Part shown: in pieces, positions 17,167 to 26,955 of the stretch
Numbering within the stretch: the stretch's first letter is position 1
Layout: every line of letters starts with the position of its first letter
Assembly: GCA_018399285.1 (NCBI GenBank)
Contig: JAGYOW010000001.1
Location: 1-64,000 of the forward strand
DNA from: Desulfotignum sp.
GTDB lineage: Bacteria; Desulfobacterota; Desulfobacteria; Desulfobacterales; Desulfobacteraceae
DNA length: 64,000 nucleotides
Reading direction: 5' to 3'
Translations under genes and position numbers: made by a program
Notes under the pieces: model-generated
The model's database searches: none
What the model was told of the DNA's origin: nothing
Seen by the model: only the letters and a program-made list of their open reading frames with translations

Positions 17167-18456
17167 TTATTCACTCGAAAAAGTTTTTAAGGCTTCCAAA
17201 GATGAAACTGCTGCACGAATGTCATGACCTGTGGGGGTCTGGTGCAGGCGCAGGCCGAACTGCGGTACCACGGCCAGGACATGATCGAAGATGTCGCTTT
17301 GAATCCCTTCATATTCGACCCAGGCCGTGGTGTTGGCAAAGGCATAAATCTGGATCGGCACCCCGTCTGCGCCGGGTTCCAACTGCCGCACCATCATCGT
17401 CATTCCCTGGTGAATTCCAGGGTGATTGCGCAGATACTGATCCAGATAAGCCCGGAAGGTTCCCAGATTGGTCAGGCGGCGGCCGTTGATGGGGCAGGTC
17501 AAGTCCTGGGCCTGTTCAGCATTGTAGCGGTTGATTTCTTCCATCCGGGTATCGATGTATCTGGTCAAAAGAGACGCTTTTCGAAGCCAGGCAATTTGTT
17601 TATCGGAAAGAAAGCAGACGCTGGTCGCATCGATGCGGATATTGCGCATGATCCGCCGGCCTCCGGATTCCTGCATTCCCCGCCAGTTTTTGAACGAATC
17701 GGAAATCAAGGCATAGGTGGGAATGGTGGTGATGGTTTTATCCCAGTTCTGCACCTTGACCGATGTCAATGTGACATCAATGACATCTCCATCCGCTCCG
17801 TATTTCGGCATTTCCAGCCAGTCGCCCACACTGAGCATGCGGTTGGCGGACAACTGGATGCCGCCCACCAGGCCCATGATGGGGTCCTTGAATATCAGCA
17901 TCAGCACAGCGGTCATGGCACCCAGACCGCTGAACAGGATCACGGGGGATTTGCCGATGATGGTGGATATGCCGAACACAATGGCAAGTATGGCGGTAAT
18001 GAGCTTGATGCTTTGAAAAATGCCCCGCAACGGCAGTTCACGGAAAGCGCGGTACATGCGGGATATAACCAGCAGCGCATCCAGCAGTGCATACAGCGTC
18101 AGTAAACTGAACAGAATAATCCACAGCCGGGTGATCAGCGAGATAATGGAAAGTGACAGCGTATCCGGATTCAGCCATAAATCGGCCTGGATCTGGATCA
18201 GAACCGCCTGTATGGTAAAAGCAAACCGTTTGAACAAAGGACCTTCATGGATCACGGTTTGCCATTTTTTCTGTGATTTTCGGGCCGTTCGGTCTAAAAA
18301 CACCCGAAGCCCTTTATGCAGAGTCATGTGGGTAATGACGGCTATGATCAGAATCAATCCCAGGGCAATGCCCATGGAAATCAATGGTGTGGGTTTGACA
18401 TTGAAACTGTGTAAAACCGCTTCCGTTACCCTGGGTAAAAGAAGCGAACCATTCAT
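17167..18456 (-). CDS. MscS-family mechanosensitive ion channel (YbdG-like)
   Basis: About 429 residues from ATG 18456. The N-terminal half has four or five membrane helices. The pore helix and MscS beta domain follow, with GLGAMTAVLMLIFKDPIMGLVGG and VGDWLEMPKYGADGDV. The C-terminal domain is longer than in E. coli MscS and resembles YbdG/MSL types (QLEPGADGVPIQIYAFANTT). It should release osmolytes on hypo-osmotic shock. It sits between acsE and cooC but is preceded by the acs operon terminator, so it probably has its own promoter. An alternative GTG start exists at 18501. Confidence 0.9.
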   Translation of the reverse strand: MNGSLLLPRVTEAVLHSFNVKPTPLISMGIALGLILIIAVITHMTLHKGLRVFLDRTARKSQKKWQTVIHEGPLFKRFAFTIQAVLIQIQADLWLNPDTLSLSIISLITRLWIILFSLLTLYALLDALLVISRMYRAFRELPLRGIFQSIKLITAILAIVFGISTIIGKSPVILFSGLGAMTAVLMLIFKDPIMGLVGGIQLSANRMLSVGDWLEMPKYGADGDVIDVTLTSVKVQNWDKTITTIPTYALISDSFKNWRGMQESGGRRIMRNIRIDATSVCFLSDKQIAWLRKASLLTRYIDTRMEEINRYNAEQAQDLTCPINGRRLTNLGTFRAYLDQYLRNHPGIHQGMTMMVRQLEPGADGVPIQIYAFANTTAWVEYEGIQSDIFDHVLAVVPQFGLRLHQTPTGHDIRAAVSSLEALKTFSSE

Positions 18457-18511
18457 TGAAACTTTTCGGGATTCATAAGTCAAATCAGTCTGACCGGGCA
18501 CACGGTCTGCT

Positions 18512-18553
18512 TAAAAAAGTGAAAGCCCCCTGAACGGCGTTACAGGGGCCTTT
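18512..18553 (-). terminator. Terminator at the end of the acs operon
   Basis: On the minus strand, AAAGGCCCCTG (18553-18543) pairs with CAGGGGGCTTT (18532-18522), followed by CACTTTTTT. The acsE stop codon lies inside the loop. This ends the acsD-cooS-acsB-acsC-acsE transcript before mscS. Confidence 0.8.
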
Positions 18554-19491
18554 GAAACGAATCTGAGCAGATTCCGGCGATTTCAAGCCATGAATCTGAA
18601 TACAGGTCTCCGCCCATGATCACTTTATAGGTTTTGGCATAATCAGCCAATTCCTTGTCAAGACCGGAGATATCCGGCACATTGCCGTCCATCATGCCCC
18701 AGATCAGATCCACGACATCCTGGCGCTGGCCCTTGGCAATGGCGGTGAGCTGTTTGTCCCTAACGGATCGGCAATCACTGCTTTCATGCCGTATTTCCAC
18801 AGCATGACCATATAGGTCTGGTTCAGGATGGGCCGCAGGTGTTCCGGAGGTCCATTGGAAACATTGGACAGACCGCGGTGGTTTGGCGCCCGGAGCGATC
18901 TCATCGATCATCATCTGGAAATTGAGCAGGCTCATGAGCTGCGTGCTGCTGAATGTTCACCGGGGTCACAATGCCGTCTATCCAGATTTTTTCATTGGGA
19001 ATGCCGGCTTCATTGGCAAAATACAGCAGTTCCACAGCCAGAGCGGCCCGTTCGTTTTCATCTCTGGGCAGCCCGTCAGGACCCCACATCAGGGCCACAA
19101 AATCGGCATCATACTGGGCAGCCAGGGGCACCATCTTTTCATACCGTTCCGGTCGGGCCATAATGGAGTTAACAATGTGCGGGGCATCCGCCGGTTTACA
19201 CACCTTGAGTCCGGCTTCAATGGCATCGATGTTGGAAGTATCCAGCAACAGGGGCATACCCGGAACGGCTTCCTGAACCACATTGACCACCCAGGGCATC
19301 AGCTCGGTGCCGAATTTCTTGGCAGGCCCCAGGTTGATGTCGATGTAGTCCATGCCCAGTTCCTTCTGCCGGACCACTTCTGCCTGAATGGGCTCCGGGT
19401 TCCGCTTGGCAGGATCCGGTTCCTTGAACTCTTTTCCGATGACCCGGGAAATGACATTCAGGCTTTCACCAAATAGAATCATGTTTTCCAT
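18540..19491 (-). pseudogene. acsE: Methyltetrahydrofolate:corrinoid/iron-sulfur protein methyltransferase, with internal frameshifts
   Basis: AcsE moves the methyl group between methyl-H4folate and the corrinoid iron-sulfur protein. The N-terminal two thirds (start ATG 19491, MENMILFGESLNVISR) form the pterin-binding TIM barrel with DYIDINLGPA, LLLDTSNIDAIEAGLK and IWIDGIVTP. After residue about 180 the frame changes several times between 18960 and 18750 (LLNFQMMIDEIAPGAK, VSNGPPEHLRPILNQTYMVML). The last 70 residues, including GKGQRQDVVDLIWGMMDG-like sequence, are again clean. Total length, about 315 residues, would be normal. An enzyme central to the pathway is unlikely to be dead here, so sequence errors are suspected. 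Confidence 0.85.
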
Positions 19492-19568
19492 GTTCTCGTC
19501 CTTTGTTGATTTAAGATTGACACTGATACGCCGGGGACAGGCCATAACCCGCCCCGGCGCTGATTTTT

Positions 19569-20912
19569 TTATTTTCTTGATTTAAGGAATGCCGGCAGAT
19601 GGGCTGCTTCTCTGGGACCCACGGTAATGGTCCAGCCGGGCAGTTCTTCTTCCACATCTCCGGCAATGGCAGCGGCATAACCCGGGATGATCAGTTCCTG
19701 ATGTTTGACCTTGTCCATGATCCCGCATTTTTTCACAAACAGGCCGACATCATCCCCGCCGAATTTTCCGGCGGCCCATGCCGTAAGAACGGACAGGCCT
19801 TCGGAATCTTTGACCAGCAGCCATGCCGGCACTTTGCTGGCTTCAATTTCACCGGATACAATAAAGTAGGTCAATGCAAAGTTGGTGGTCACCAGCACGG
19901 GTGAATTTTCATCCGGGTTGTTGATTTCAAAGATGCCTTCGGTCACGGTCATGGGCCGCTGGGGATCGGTAAAGATATTGAGGCGTTCCAGCAGCAGGGG
20001 GAACAGCGATTCCGTGGCAAAATCCGACATGACCACGATACCGCCGTATTTGGCCACAAACATGCTTGCGATCAATGTTTCCATGTCTATATTGGATGCC
20101 ATTTCACACGGGAACACAATGGTGGGGAATCCCAGGGCTTTGTTGCCGGCTTTTAATGCGGCCCGGCGGATGGCGACCTGGTCTTCCAGGGCCTGTTTGA
20201 TTTCCCGGGATCCGGAATCGATGACCAGGTCTTTCAGGCCCATGCCCGTGAGTTTTTCTGTCAGCGGAATCAGTGCTTCCACAGAATCGGCTTTCACAGC
20301 CAGGGGCAGTTCTGCTTCCTTGGCCATGGCACCGAATTCGTCTGCATTGGCTTCAGTGGCGGCATAGAGCAACGGCCGTTTGAACCCGGCTTTGTCAATA
20401 CCGGCCTTCATGACAGCTGCATCTTCGGTCATGAGTACCAGGTTGAATTCCGATTCTTTGGCAATTTTTTCAGCCACTGCGGCAAACGCGTCTGCCCCGT
20501 TGCCCGCATCTTTGACCACCAGCAGTTCCGGGCGCAGGTTCAGGCCCACCCGTTCATACTGGAGTGCGTTATAAATTTTGAGTTTGGTATCCAGGGCTGC
20601 CAGATCCGTGTCCGAGGACACGGTGGCGGCCAGTACCGTGGGATTGAAAAAGGTTTTTTCATGTCTGTAAAGAACGGTTTCACCGCCGGTTGCGGTCTTT
20701 CGGACCCCTTTGCCCAGTGCGACCGGACGAATCGGAGGCGCGGATGCTTCCGCCAGCTGTTCTTTGGCTTCATCCGACACATAGGGGCAACTGTCCAGTT
20801 CCGCTTTCCCCGATGCCAGGTTCATTGCAAATGCAAGGCAGGTGGGAACGCCACACTCCTTGCAGTTGGTCTTGGGCAGGAGTTTGAATATCTGTATACC
20901 GGTTAATGCCAT
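19569..20912 (-). CDS. acsC: Corrinoid/iron-sulfur protein large (gamma) subunit
   Basis: A 447-residue protein. The N-terminal [4Fe-4S] domain has Cys17, Cys20, Cys25 and Cys42 (NCKECGVPTC then SCPY), the ligand pattern of CFeSP. A TIM-barrel domain follows (about 90-320), and a C-terminal corrinoid-binding domain (about 330-447). It carries the methyl group on a cobamide between AcsE and acetyl-CoA synthase. It lies between acsB and acsE in the operon, with AAGGAG before ATG 20912, and has the usual length. Confidence 0.95.
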   Translation of the reverse strand: MALTGIQIFKLLPKTNCKECGVPTCLAFAMNLASGKAELDSCPYVSDEAKEQLAEASAPPIRPVALGKGVRKTATGGETVLYRHEKTFFNPTVLAATVSSDTDLAALDTKLKIYNALQYERVGLNLRPELLVVKDAGNGADAFAAVAEKIAKESEFNLVLMTEDAAVMKAGIDKAGFKRPLLYAATEANADEFGAMAKEAELPLAVKADSVEALIPLTEKLTGMGLKDLVIDSGSREIKQALEDQVAIRRAALKAGNKALGFPTIVFPCEMASNIDMETLIASMFVAKYGGIVVMSDFATESLFPLLLERLNIFTDPQRPMTVTEGIFEINNPDENSPVLVTTNFALTYFIVSGEIEASKVPAWLLVKDSEGLSVLTAWAAGKFGGDDVGLFVKKCGIMDKVKHQELIIPGYAAAIAGDVEEELPGWTITVGPREAAHLPAFLKSRK

Positions 20913-20947
20913 GTTAATCTCCTTAAAAGTTTAAACAACCATATGGT

Positions 20948-20990
20948 AAGTCGGAGCAGATTGATATCTGGTGGAATACTGCCCCGACTT
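20948..20990 (-). other. Intercistronic hairpin between acsB and acsC
   Basis: AAGTCGGAGCAG (20948-20959) and CTGCCCCGACTT (20979-20990) form a 12-bp stem with one mismatch and a 19-nt loop. No T-run follows on the minus strand, so it is more likely an mRNA stability or processing element that sets the acsB:acsC ratio than a terminator. Confidence 0.55.
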
Positions 20991-21003
20991 TTGTGTTAAA
21001 TTC

Positions 21004-23217
21004 CTATCCCACGAGGGATTCCATGTTCAGGGCCGGATGGCCTTTTTCCTGGAGAAAGGGAAGAATCTCCTCTTCCGTGGTGCCCACGGTTTCATCCGCG
21101 ATCATGTCATACAGACCGGGAACGCCCATTTCTTCGCCACGGGCCACGATTCTTTCCTTGAGCTCTTCCTTGAGCATCTTGGGCATCCAGACCATGCGCA
21201 GCAGGCCCCCATCCCCCAGGATGAATTTTTTCTGGGTGATGTTGAACTTGGAGTGGCCCACAAATCCGGGTGAAGATGCCCCACCGCCCATGACACCTGC
21301 CAGGGTGGTGAATTTCATGCCGCAGGGGGTCTCACCGGAATAGTCACGGCCCACGGTCATAACCCCGTTGCAGGAGGGCAGCAATGCGGCGATACATTCA
21401 CAGCACCCGCAGGTGGTCATGGGATCAATCACCAGAGAATAGAAGTTATAGTGGGTGACCGCCCCTCTGGAGGCTTTGTATACGAACTCGTTGACCCCTT
21501 TCCACTGACCCAGCTTGGGATCCAGGCATTCGCCTTTTTCAATGGGCTGGTTGGGACCCGTGGGATTGATCTCGTAGGATGCCTTGCAGTCCATCCAGTT
21601 GTAGGCACCGCACAGACCCGTTCTTTCCGGGGAGACCGTGCACACGTGGGACGGGGCGAATGACTGGCACAGGGTGCAGGAATAAAAGGTTTCCACACCT
21701 TCGTCCGTCATCTTGTCCACCCGTTCGTCTCTTGTTTTGTAGTTTTCCCGGGCCGTGGCCGTCATCTTGTCCACATCTTCCTTTTTGGTATAAAGGGTGA
21801 CCTGAACCTTGTCCACGATCTTGTTGAAATCCTGATGGAATTTGGCATGGAGCACCACGCCGATATCTTTGAGGGTAAACCCTTTTTCAATCGCGGCTTT
21901 GGAAATCCGGACCCAGGAGATGTCTCTCTGGCCGATATGCATGATTCCCTGGATATAGTTGATCAGATGATGGATCTGACGTTCCATGATGGGCTCGAAA
22001 TCATCCTGAAATTCCCGGCCGGCGATCTGAACAAAGATACCCAGCGGAAAGGTATCCCCTTCCTTGAGATCGGTGATGTCCGGACCGACGATTTCAACCT
22101 TGCCGTCCTCGATCTTGTTCATGTCCGCCATTTTCACCAGCTCGGTGCACTGGGTTTTGCCGCCGCCGCACTGGGCGTACAGATCGGCCCCGCGAACCCG
22201 CTCACCTTCGTAAGCCGGACCAAAGGCGCAGGGGATGTCGATTTCAGCCACTTGAACCTTGAGACCTCTGACTTCCACAGATCTCTGGACCATTTCATCA
22301 TGGGCCACCGGTGCCACCACATGTTCGTAGGTACAGATACCCGTGGGCAGAATTTCCGGAATTTCCGTGTCCGCCAGGGTCGGAAAACCCCAGTTGACAC
22401 AACCGGCTGCGGCCACACCCCATTCAGTGCCCACATCCCCCAATGCGTTGACAAAGGCAAAGATCCGGTCTTTGTTGTATTTCAGGATCTTTTTGTAGTC
22501 ACCGGGCTGGACCCCGCCGAATGCCATGGCCGCTCTGTTGGCGAACCCTAAAGCAAACACGGCCGAGGAGATGTCCGGACCGAACGGTACGATACGGGTG
22601 TTCCACCCGATCTGCATACCCGCATCCAGGCACTGCTGGATCAGGGTTTTGCCGTTGTGGTTGGCAGCACAAAAGATGTACAGCGACCGTTTCTGATAGT
22701 CTTCCACGATCATTTTGGCGATCTCTTTGTTGGGGGCTGCGCCCACCATGGCGGCAAACCCGGGGGCGGAACCGTCCACAAACTCCACCCCGCGTTTACG
22801 CAGGATGGTATCGTCGGCCGCACCTACCCAGATTTTCCCGTTTTCCACATCCGGGTCTTCCTGGGGGATATAGAAATCGGGCTCATACAGATACCGCAGG
22901 GCTTCTTTCACCTCATAGGAGATGATACCGGCCATGCCCGCATCCAGGAGGGGTCCCAGATACGGCAGCCAGTTTCTGAGTTTAATATGGGGGGGCAGCA
23001 GGCCCCGGGCAAATTCCATGGGTTTTTTCAGATCTTCCAGGGTTTCGCATTTCAACCCGGTCAAAGAATAGATGACCGGCAGAAAATATGCGGTGTTGGG
23101 AAATCCGATTTTGGTACTGGCATCATAGGACTGAAGGGCTTTTTCCAGCTCACCTTCCACCTGCGCAACTACTTTGTAACCACCCTGAATGGCAGCAAAT
23201 GCAATTAATTTAGACAT
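21004..23217 (-). CDS. acsB: CO-methylating acetyl-CoA synthase
   Basis: A 737-residue subunit that builds acetyl-CoA from CO, a methyl group and CoA, or cleaves it in reverse. The A-cluster ligands are all present: Cys514, Cys517, Cys526 and Cys536 for the [4Fe-4S] cluster (YSCTLCQSFAPSHVC, GLCGAYNW), Cys603-Gly-Cys605 for the distal nickel, within TTCGCCECIA. Their spacing equals that of Moorella AcsB. The full N-terminal CODH-interacting domain (1-310) is present, so this is the bacterial, not the archaeal short form. Start ATG 23217 follows GGAGGAAAG. Confidence 0.97.
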   Translation of the reverse strand: MSKLIAFAAIQGGYKVVAQVEGELEKALQSYDASTKIGFPNTAYFLPVIYSLTGLKCETLEDLKKPMEFARGLLPPHIKLRNWLPYLGPLLDAGMAGIISYEVKEALRYLYEPDFYIPQEDPDVENGKIWVGAADDTILRKRGVEFVDGSAPGFAAMVGAAPNKEIAKMIVEDYQKRSLYIFCAANHNGKTLIQQCLDAGMQIGWNTRIVPFGPDISSAVFALGFANRAAMAFGGVQPGDYKKILKYNKDRIFAFVNALGDVGTEWGVAAAGCVNWGFPTLADTEIPEILPTGICTYEHVVAPVAHDEMVQRSVEVRGLKVQVAEIDIPCAFGPAYEGERVRGADLYAQCGGGKTQCTELVKMADMNKIEDGKVEIVGPDITDLKEGDTFPLGIFVQIAGREFQDDFEPIMERQIHHLINYIQGIMHIGQRDISWVRISKAAIEKGFTLKDIGVVLHAKFHQDFNKIVDKVQVTLYTKKEDVDKMTATARENYKTRDERVDKMTDEGVETFYSCTLCQSFAPSHVCTVSPERTGLCGAYNWMDCKASYEINPTGPNQPIEKGECLDPKLGQWKGVNEFVYKASRGAVTHYNFYSLVIDPMTTCGCCECIAALLPSCNGVMTVGRDYSGETPCGMKFTTLAGVMGGGASSPGFVGHSKFNITQKKFILGDGGLLRMVWMPKMLKEELKERIVARGEEMGVPGLYDMIADETVGTTEEEILPFLQEKGHPALNMESLVG

Positions 23218-23301
23218 ATGTTTTCTTTCCTCCTTCGTTGAGGATTTATTATAATTATTCTGTTTACCGTTGTTGCATCACAATATCCTGACATGTTTTT
23301 A

Positions 23302-25336
23302 TCAGGCTTCCAGTTTCTGCCGATCCGCCATGTCCATCAATACCCGTTCTCTGGCCTTATCGATACCCAGGGCTTTTCTTTTCTTGTCAATGTGGGCAAT
23401 CATAAGGTGGGCGTGCTTGATGGGATCTATTTCAAGATCCCATTTGCCGCCGTAGAGCTTTTCCATTTCTTTGGAGATATAGTCATGGAACACGGGTGCT
23501 CCGGAGGTCGGCAATGTGACACCGAATACGGTATATACGCCGGATGCAACAAAATAGTGGCCAATGGAAATGGCTTTTTCACTCATCCATTCCGGGGCAC
23601 TTCCGGCTGCGGGCAGGTCACAGATGTCGCTACCCAGTCCGCCGGCCTTGACCACTTCAGTGGCGGCAAGCAGGATCCGGGAGTTATCGACACAGGAGCC
23701 TAAGTGAAGGACCGGTGGAATCCCGACGGTTTCGCAGATTTCAGCCAGTCCCGGCCCACAGTGTACGGCTGCGGATTCAGGCGTCAACAGTCCTTCCATG
23801 GCGCAGGCGATGGCATTACAGCCCGTGGTGAGAACGATGACATCGTTTTTGATCAGTTCCTTGACAACCCGGATATGCCCGTCATTGTGTTTGGTTCTGG
23901 CGTTGTTACACCCCACCACACCGGCAATACCGCGAATCCGTCCGTTGATGATATTGTCATTGAGGGTATAGTACGTGCCGCGGAAGCTTCCACCCAGATG
24001 GTATTGAATGGATTCAACACCAAAACCCGCAATCTGCTGGGTTTTGTATTGCGGGATCATGACATCGGCGCTCCGGTTGGCAAAATTGTCGATGGCCAGT
24101 TTCACAATGCGTTTGGCATCTTCCAGGGCATGATGTTCATCAAACTCGATATGGATGACATTGTCCTGTTCCATTTTTGCAATGGGATGGGTGGTGATGA
24201 GTTTGGTATGAAAACATTTGGCCACATTGGCCAGGTTCTGCATGATACACTGGATATCCACCACCATGGCATCGCAGGCCCCGGTGATGATCGCCAGTTC
24301 CTGCTGGAGGAATGTGGCGGCTGTCGGAATCCCGTGTCTCTGGAGCATTTCATTGGCTGTACAGCAGATACCGCCCAGCTGGATGCCGGCCGCGCCTTTT
24401 TCTTTGGCATAGTTGAGCATCTCTTCGGACTGGGCAACGGCAACAATGATTTCAGACAGAATCGGTTCATGCCCGTGGACAATAAGGTTGACATGGTCCT
24501 CTTTCATGATGCCCAGGTTGGCTTCGGACTGAAGGGGATACGGGGTACCGAAAAGTACATCCTGGAGATCGGTGGCCAGCATGGACCCGCCCCAGCCATC
24601 TGCCAGTGCGGCCCGGGTGCCTTGTTTCATCAGGTTCTTGTAATCCTGGTCAACCCCCATGTGGGTCCGGTGCATGATTTCAACAATTTCCCGGTCAATG
24701 TTTCTGGGAAGCACGCCTTGTTTTTTCCATTTTTCATACAACGCTTCCGGGGCCCGTTTCATGTATAACAGTTCCCCTTCCGGTTTGCCCCATTCTCTGA
24801 GGGCCACATCGGCCACTTCCAGAGCAATTTCATCCAGATCCCGGTCTTTGGTTTCCCCGTCCACTTCAACGGTGGTTGCAACACCCAGATAAGGGGCGAT
24901 ACTCAACAGTTTCTGGGTATCTTTGATCTTGTAAGCTTCTGTTTCTTTTCTGGCAGCCGACATAAACACTTCTGCCACGGCACGACCATGATCGGAATGG
25001 GCAGACGCCCCGCCGGCAATCATGCGGATAAAGTTTCTGGCGGCGATGGTATTGGGGGTGGCACCGCAAAGGCCTTTACGGGTATCTTCGCCTTCAATGC
25101 CGCCCTTGGGTAACGGAAGCCGGCAGGGCCCCATGGAGCAGTTCTTGCAGCAAATGCCCTGGATACCGATGGCACAGGGTTTCATGCTGAAGGCTCTGTC
25201 AAAAACCGTATCGATTCCCAATTTCTGGGCACGCGCCTGCATTTCCTGGGTCCCTAAGTCGATGGAGACTTCTTTCGGATCAACCAGTTTGGGTTCTTTT
25301 TGATTTGGCCACACTTGCTTTTTTATTTTCTACCAT
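23302..25336 (-). CDS. cooS: Ni-CO dehydrogenase catalytic subunit of the CODH/ACS complex
   Basis: About 675 residues. It interconverts CO and CO2 at a Ni-Fe-S C-cluster and feeds CO to AcsB. Counting from the in-frame GTG at 25314, the D- and B-cluster ligands are Cys47, Cys55, Cys56, Cys59 and Cys64 (MKPCAIGIQGICCKNCSMGPC). The hybrid-cluster domain shows VHGHEPILSE and GICCTANEML. The better start is ATG 25336, 8 bp after AGGAGGAGG, reading MVENKKASV; it is one base out of frame with the body. This suggests a single indel in an A-rich run between 25336 and 25314. Also known as acsA. Confidence 0.94.
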
Positions 25337-25394
25337 TAGAGGTTCCTCCTCCTGTTGATTTGGTAATTAATTGTTTGAATATTTTTAAGTGCGT

Positions 25395-26955
25395 TTATTC
25401 AGTAACTCTTTTGTGCACTTTGTCCAGGTTTTCTAAAATTCTTTCCAGCTCTGTTTTTGGAATTTTGCTGCGGTCATGGGTACAGATGATTTGGGGGCGG
25501 ACGCTCTGGCAGCCGCCGCTTTTTCTTTTTCAGCGGCCCGTTTTTCTCTGATGGCCTGCTCTTCCGCTTCCCGTTCGGCAGCAGCATCTTTCAACGCTTT
25601 TTTTCTCCGCCTCAACTTTGGCTTTTCTTCCGCTTCCGCCCTGGCTTTGGCTTCGGCATCCGCTTTGGCTTTGGCTTCGGCATCGGCTTTGACTTTGGCT
25701 TCGGCATCGGCTTTGGCCTTTTCTTCGGCATCGGCCTTGGCTTTGGCTTCCGCGGCCGGATCCGGAGCGGCTGCCGCAGGTTCAGGTTTGGCTTCCGCGG
25801 CCGGCGCCGGTTTGGCTTGCAGCCGGGGCGGGTTTGGCGTCTGCTTTGGGGGCGGCTGCCGCAGGTTTGGGCGCTTCTTTTTCTCAGGCGCCGCTTTTTG
25901 GCCGGGGCTTTCTTATCTTCTTCCGCCATGGTCAGGTCCGGTTCCGGAGACAGGGCGGCAAAATCGATTTCCACATCATCGAGCTGTTTGATGACAGGAC
26001 CGATATCCATGGCAGAGCCGTGCCGGCATATGCCAGATCGATGAATGATCTGACCAGTTTGATGGATTCCGGATGGCGCATGATCAGGATGCTGGAGCCG
26101 GACATGAGATAAGATACCGCTCCCACGGCTCCATGAGAATCCCCGCCGCTCGGATCACCCAGTTCCGGTGCTTCATCCACCGGCTGCTTGGCTTCCTTGC
26201 ATTTCCAAACTTCGTTGCCTAAGTTGTTGATCATCGGGTTCTTGAAGCTTGTCATCTCCCTGTCATGGCGGCCTGGGTCAGTCGTTCCATCACGGAGTAA
26301 GAGTATTCCAGGCCATAGCCCAGACCCCCGTGGTGGGATCCACAATACTTTGTCCAGGAAACACCTAAGTTTTCCAGCAGGATGTTCACCTGTTTGGCCA
26401 GGTTGACGTCAATGGGAGAAGAGGAAATAATGGTATGTCCATACCCCATGGGCTGCGGCAACCGATCGTTTTGTGGTTTTTTTCCTCCACCGGTCCCAGA
26501 ACCAGGTTGTGGCCATCGCACACCTCACTGATTTTTAAGGACTTCTGAATCCTTGGCAGGTACGGCAGATCCCCAGACAATCAAAGGGACATTGATGGCC
26601 TCACTGATTTTTTTGACCGTCTGAGCCGCGTCATCCGCACTGGCATCCTTATCATTGGGATCTGTACTCTTGAGCTGAAGCACAACGCCTGGGCGTTGTA
26701 TTCGTCCACGCATTTTGGCCCAGGCCACGGGATCATTTAAGACATCTTTGAAGGGTGCTTTGGCGGCTTCCGGCCAGTCTTCGGGTTCCATGTCCCAGAT
26801 TTCCATGGCAATAATGGGTTTGTTGGGCATATCCCCTCGAACTGATAAAAGGATAGCTGGTTTGGCCGCCGACCGTCAGTGCGCCATCACCTTTCCAATG
26901 GTGATGTTTTTAATGGCGCCGGCATAGGTTTCCTTTGGTTATTTCTGAATCCCAC
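25395..26955 (-). pseudogene. acsD: Corrinoid/iron-sulfur protein small (delta) subunit with a long Ala/Lys-rich C-terminal extension, frameshifted
   Basis: AcsD pairs with AcsC to form the CFeSP. From GTG 26955 (AGGAGG 5 bp upstream) the pieces read GALTVGGQTSYPF-like near 26860, MPNKPIIAMEIWDMEPEDW at 26830, KSTDPNDKDASADDAAQTV, ISEVCDGHNLVLGPVEEKNH, GYGHTIISSSPIDVNLAKQV, PMINNLGNEVWKCKEA and HPESIKLVRSFIDLAYAG. Indels break the frame at least six times. After about 320 residues a low-complexity tail of roughly 190 residues rich in Ala, Lys, Glu and Pro follows, ending in ELERILENLDKVHKRVTE. That extension is not part of the classical small subunit. First gene of the acs operon. Confidence 0.8.
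25634..25752 (-). repeat. 24-bp tandem repeats in the acsD extension
   Basis: Four to five imperfect copies of a 24-bp unit built from GCTTTGGCTTCGGCATCG-type sequence on the plus strand. On the coding strand each encodes about A-D-A-E-A-K-A/V-K. They would form a charged alanine-rich helix similar in composition to TolA linkers. Confidence 0.75.

Noticed and set aside
20948-20990. Intrinsic terminator between acsB and acsC
   Set aside because: The stem is strong but no T-run follows on the coding strand, and the next gene clearly belongs to the same operon.
25634-25752. CRISPR array
   Set aside because: The repeats are contiguous, imperfect, 24 bp, in frame with a coding sequence and have no spacers.
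25476-25991. Plus-strand Ala/Ser-rich frame opposite the acsD tail
   Set aside because: It is the complement of the Ala/Lys-rich repeats of acsD; low-complexity repeats give open frames on both strands.
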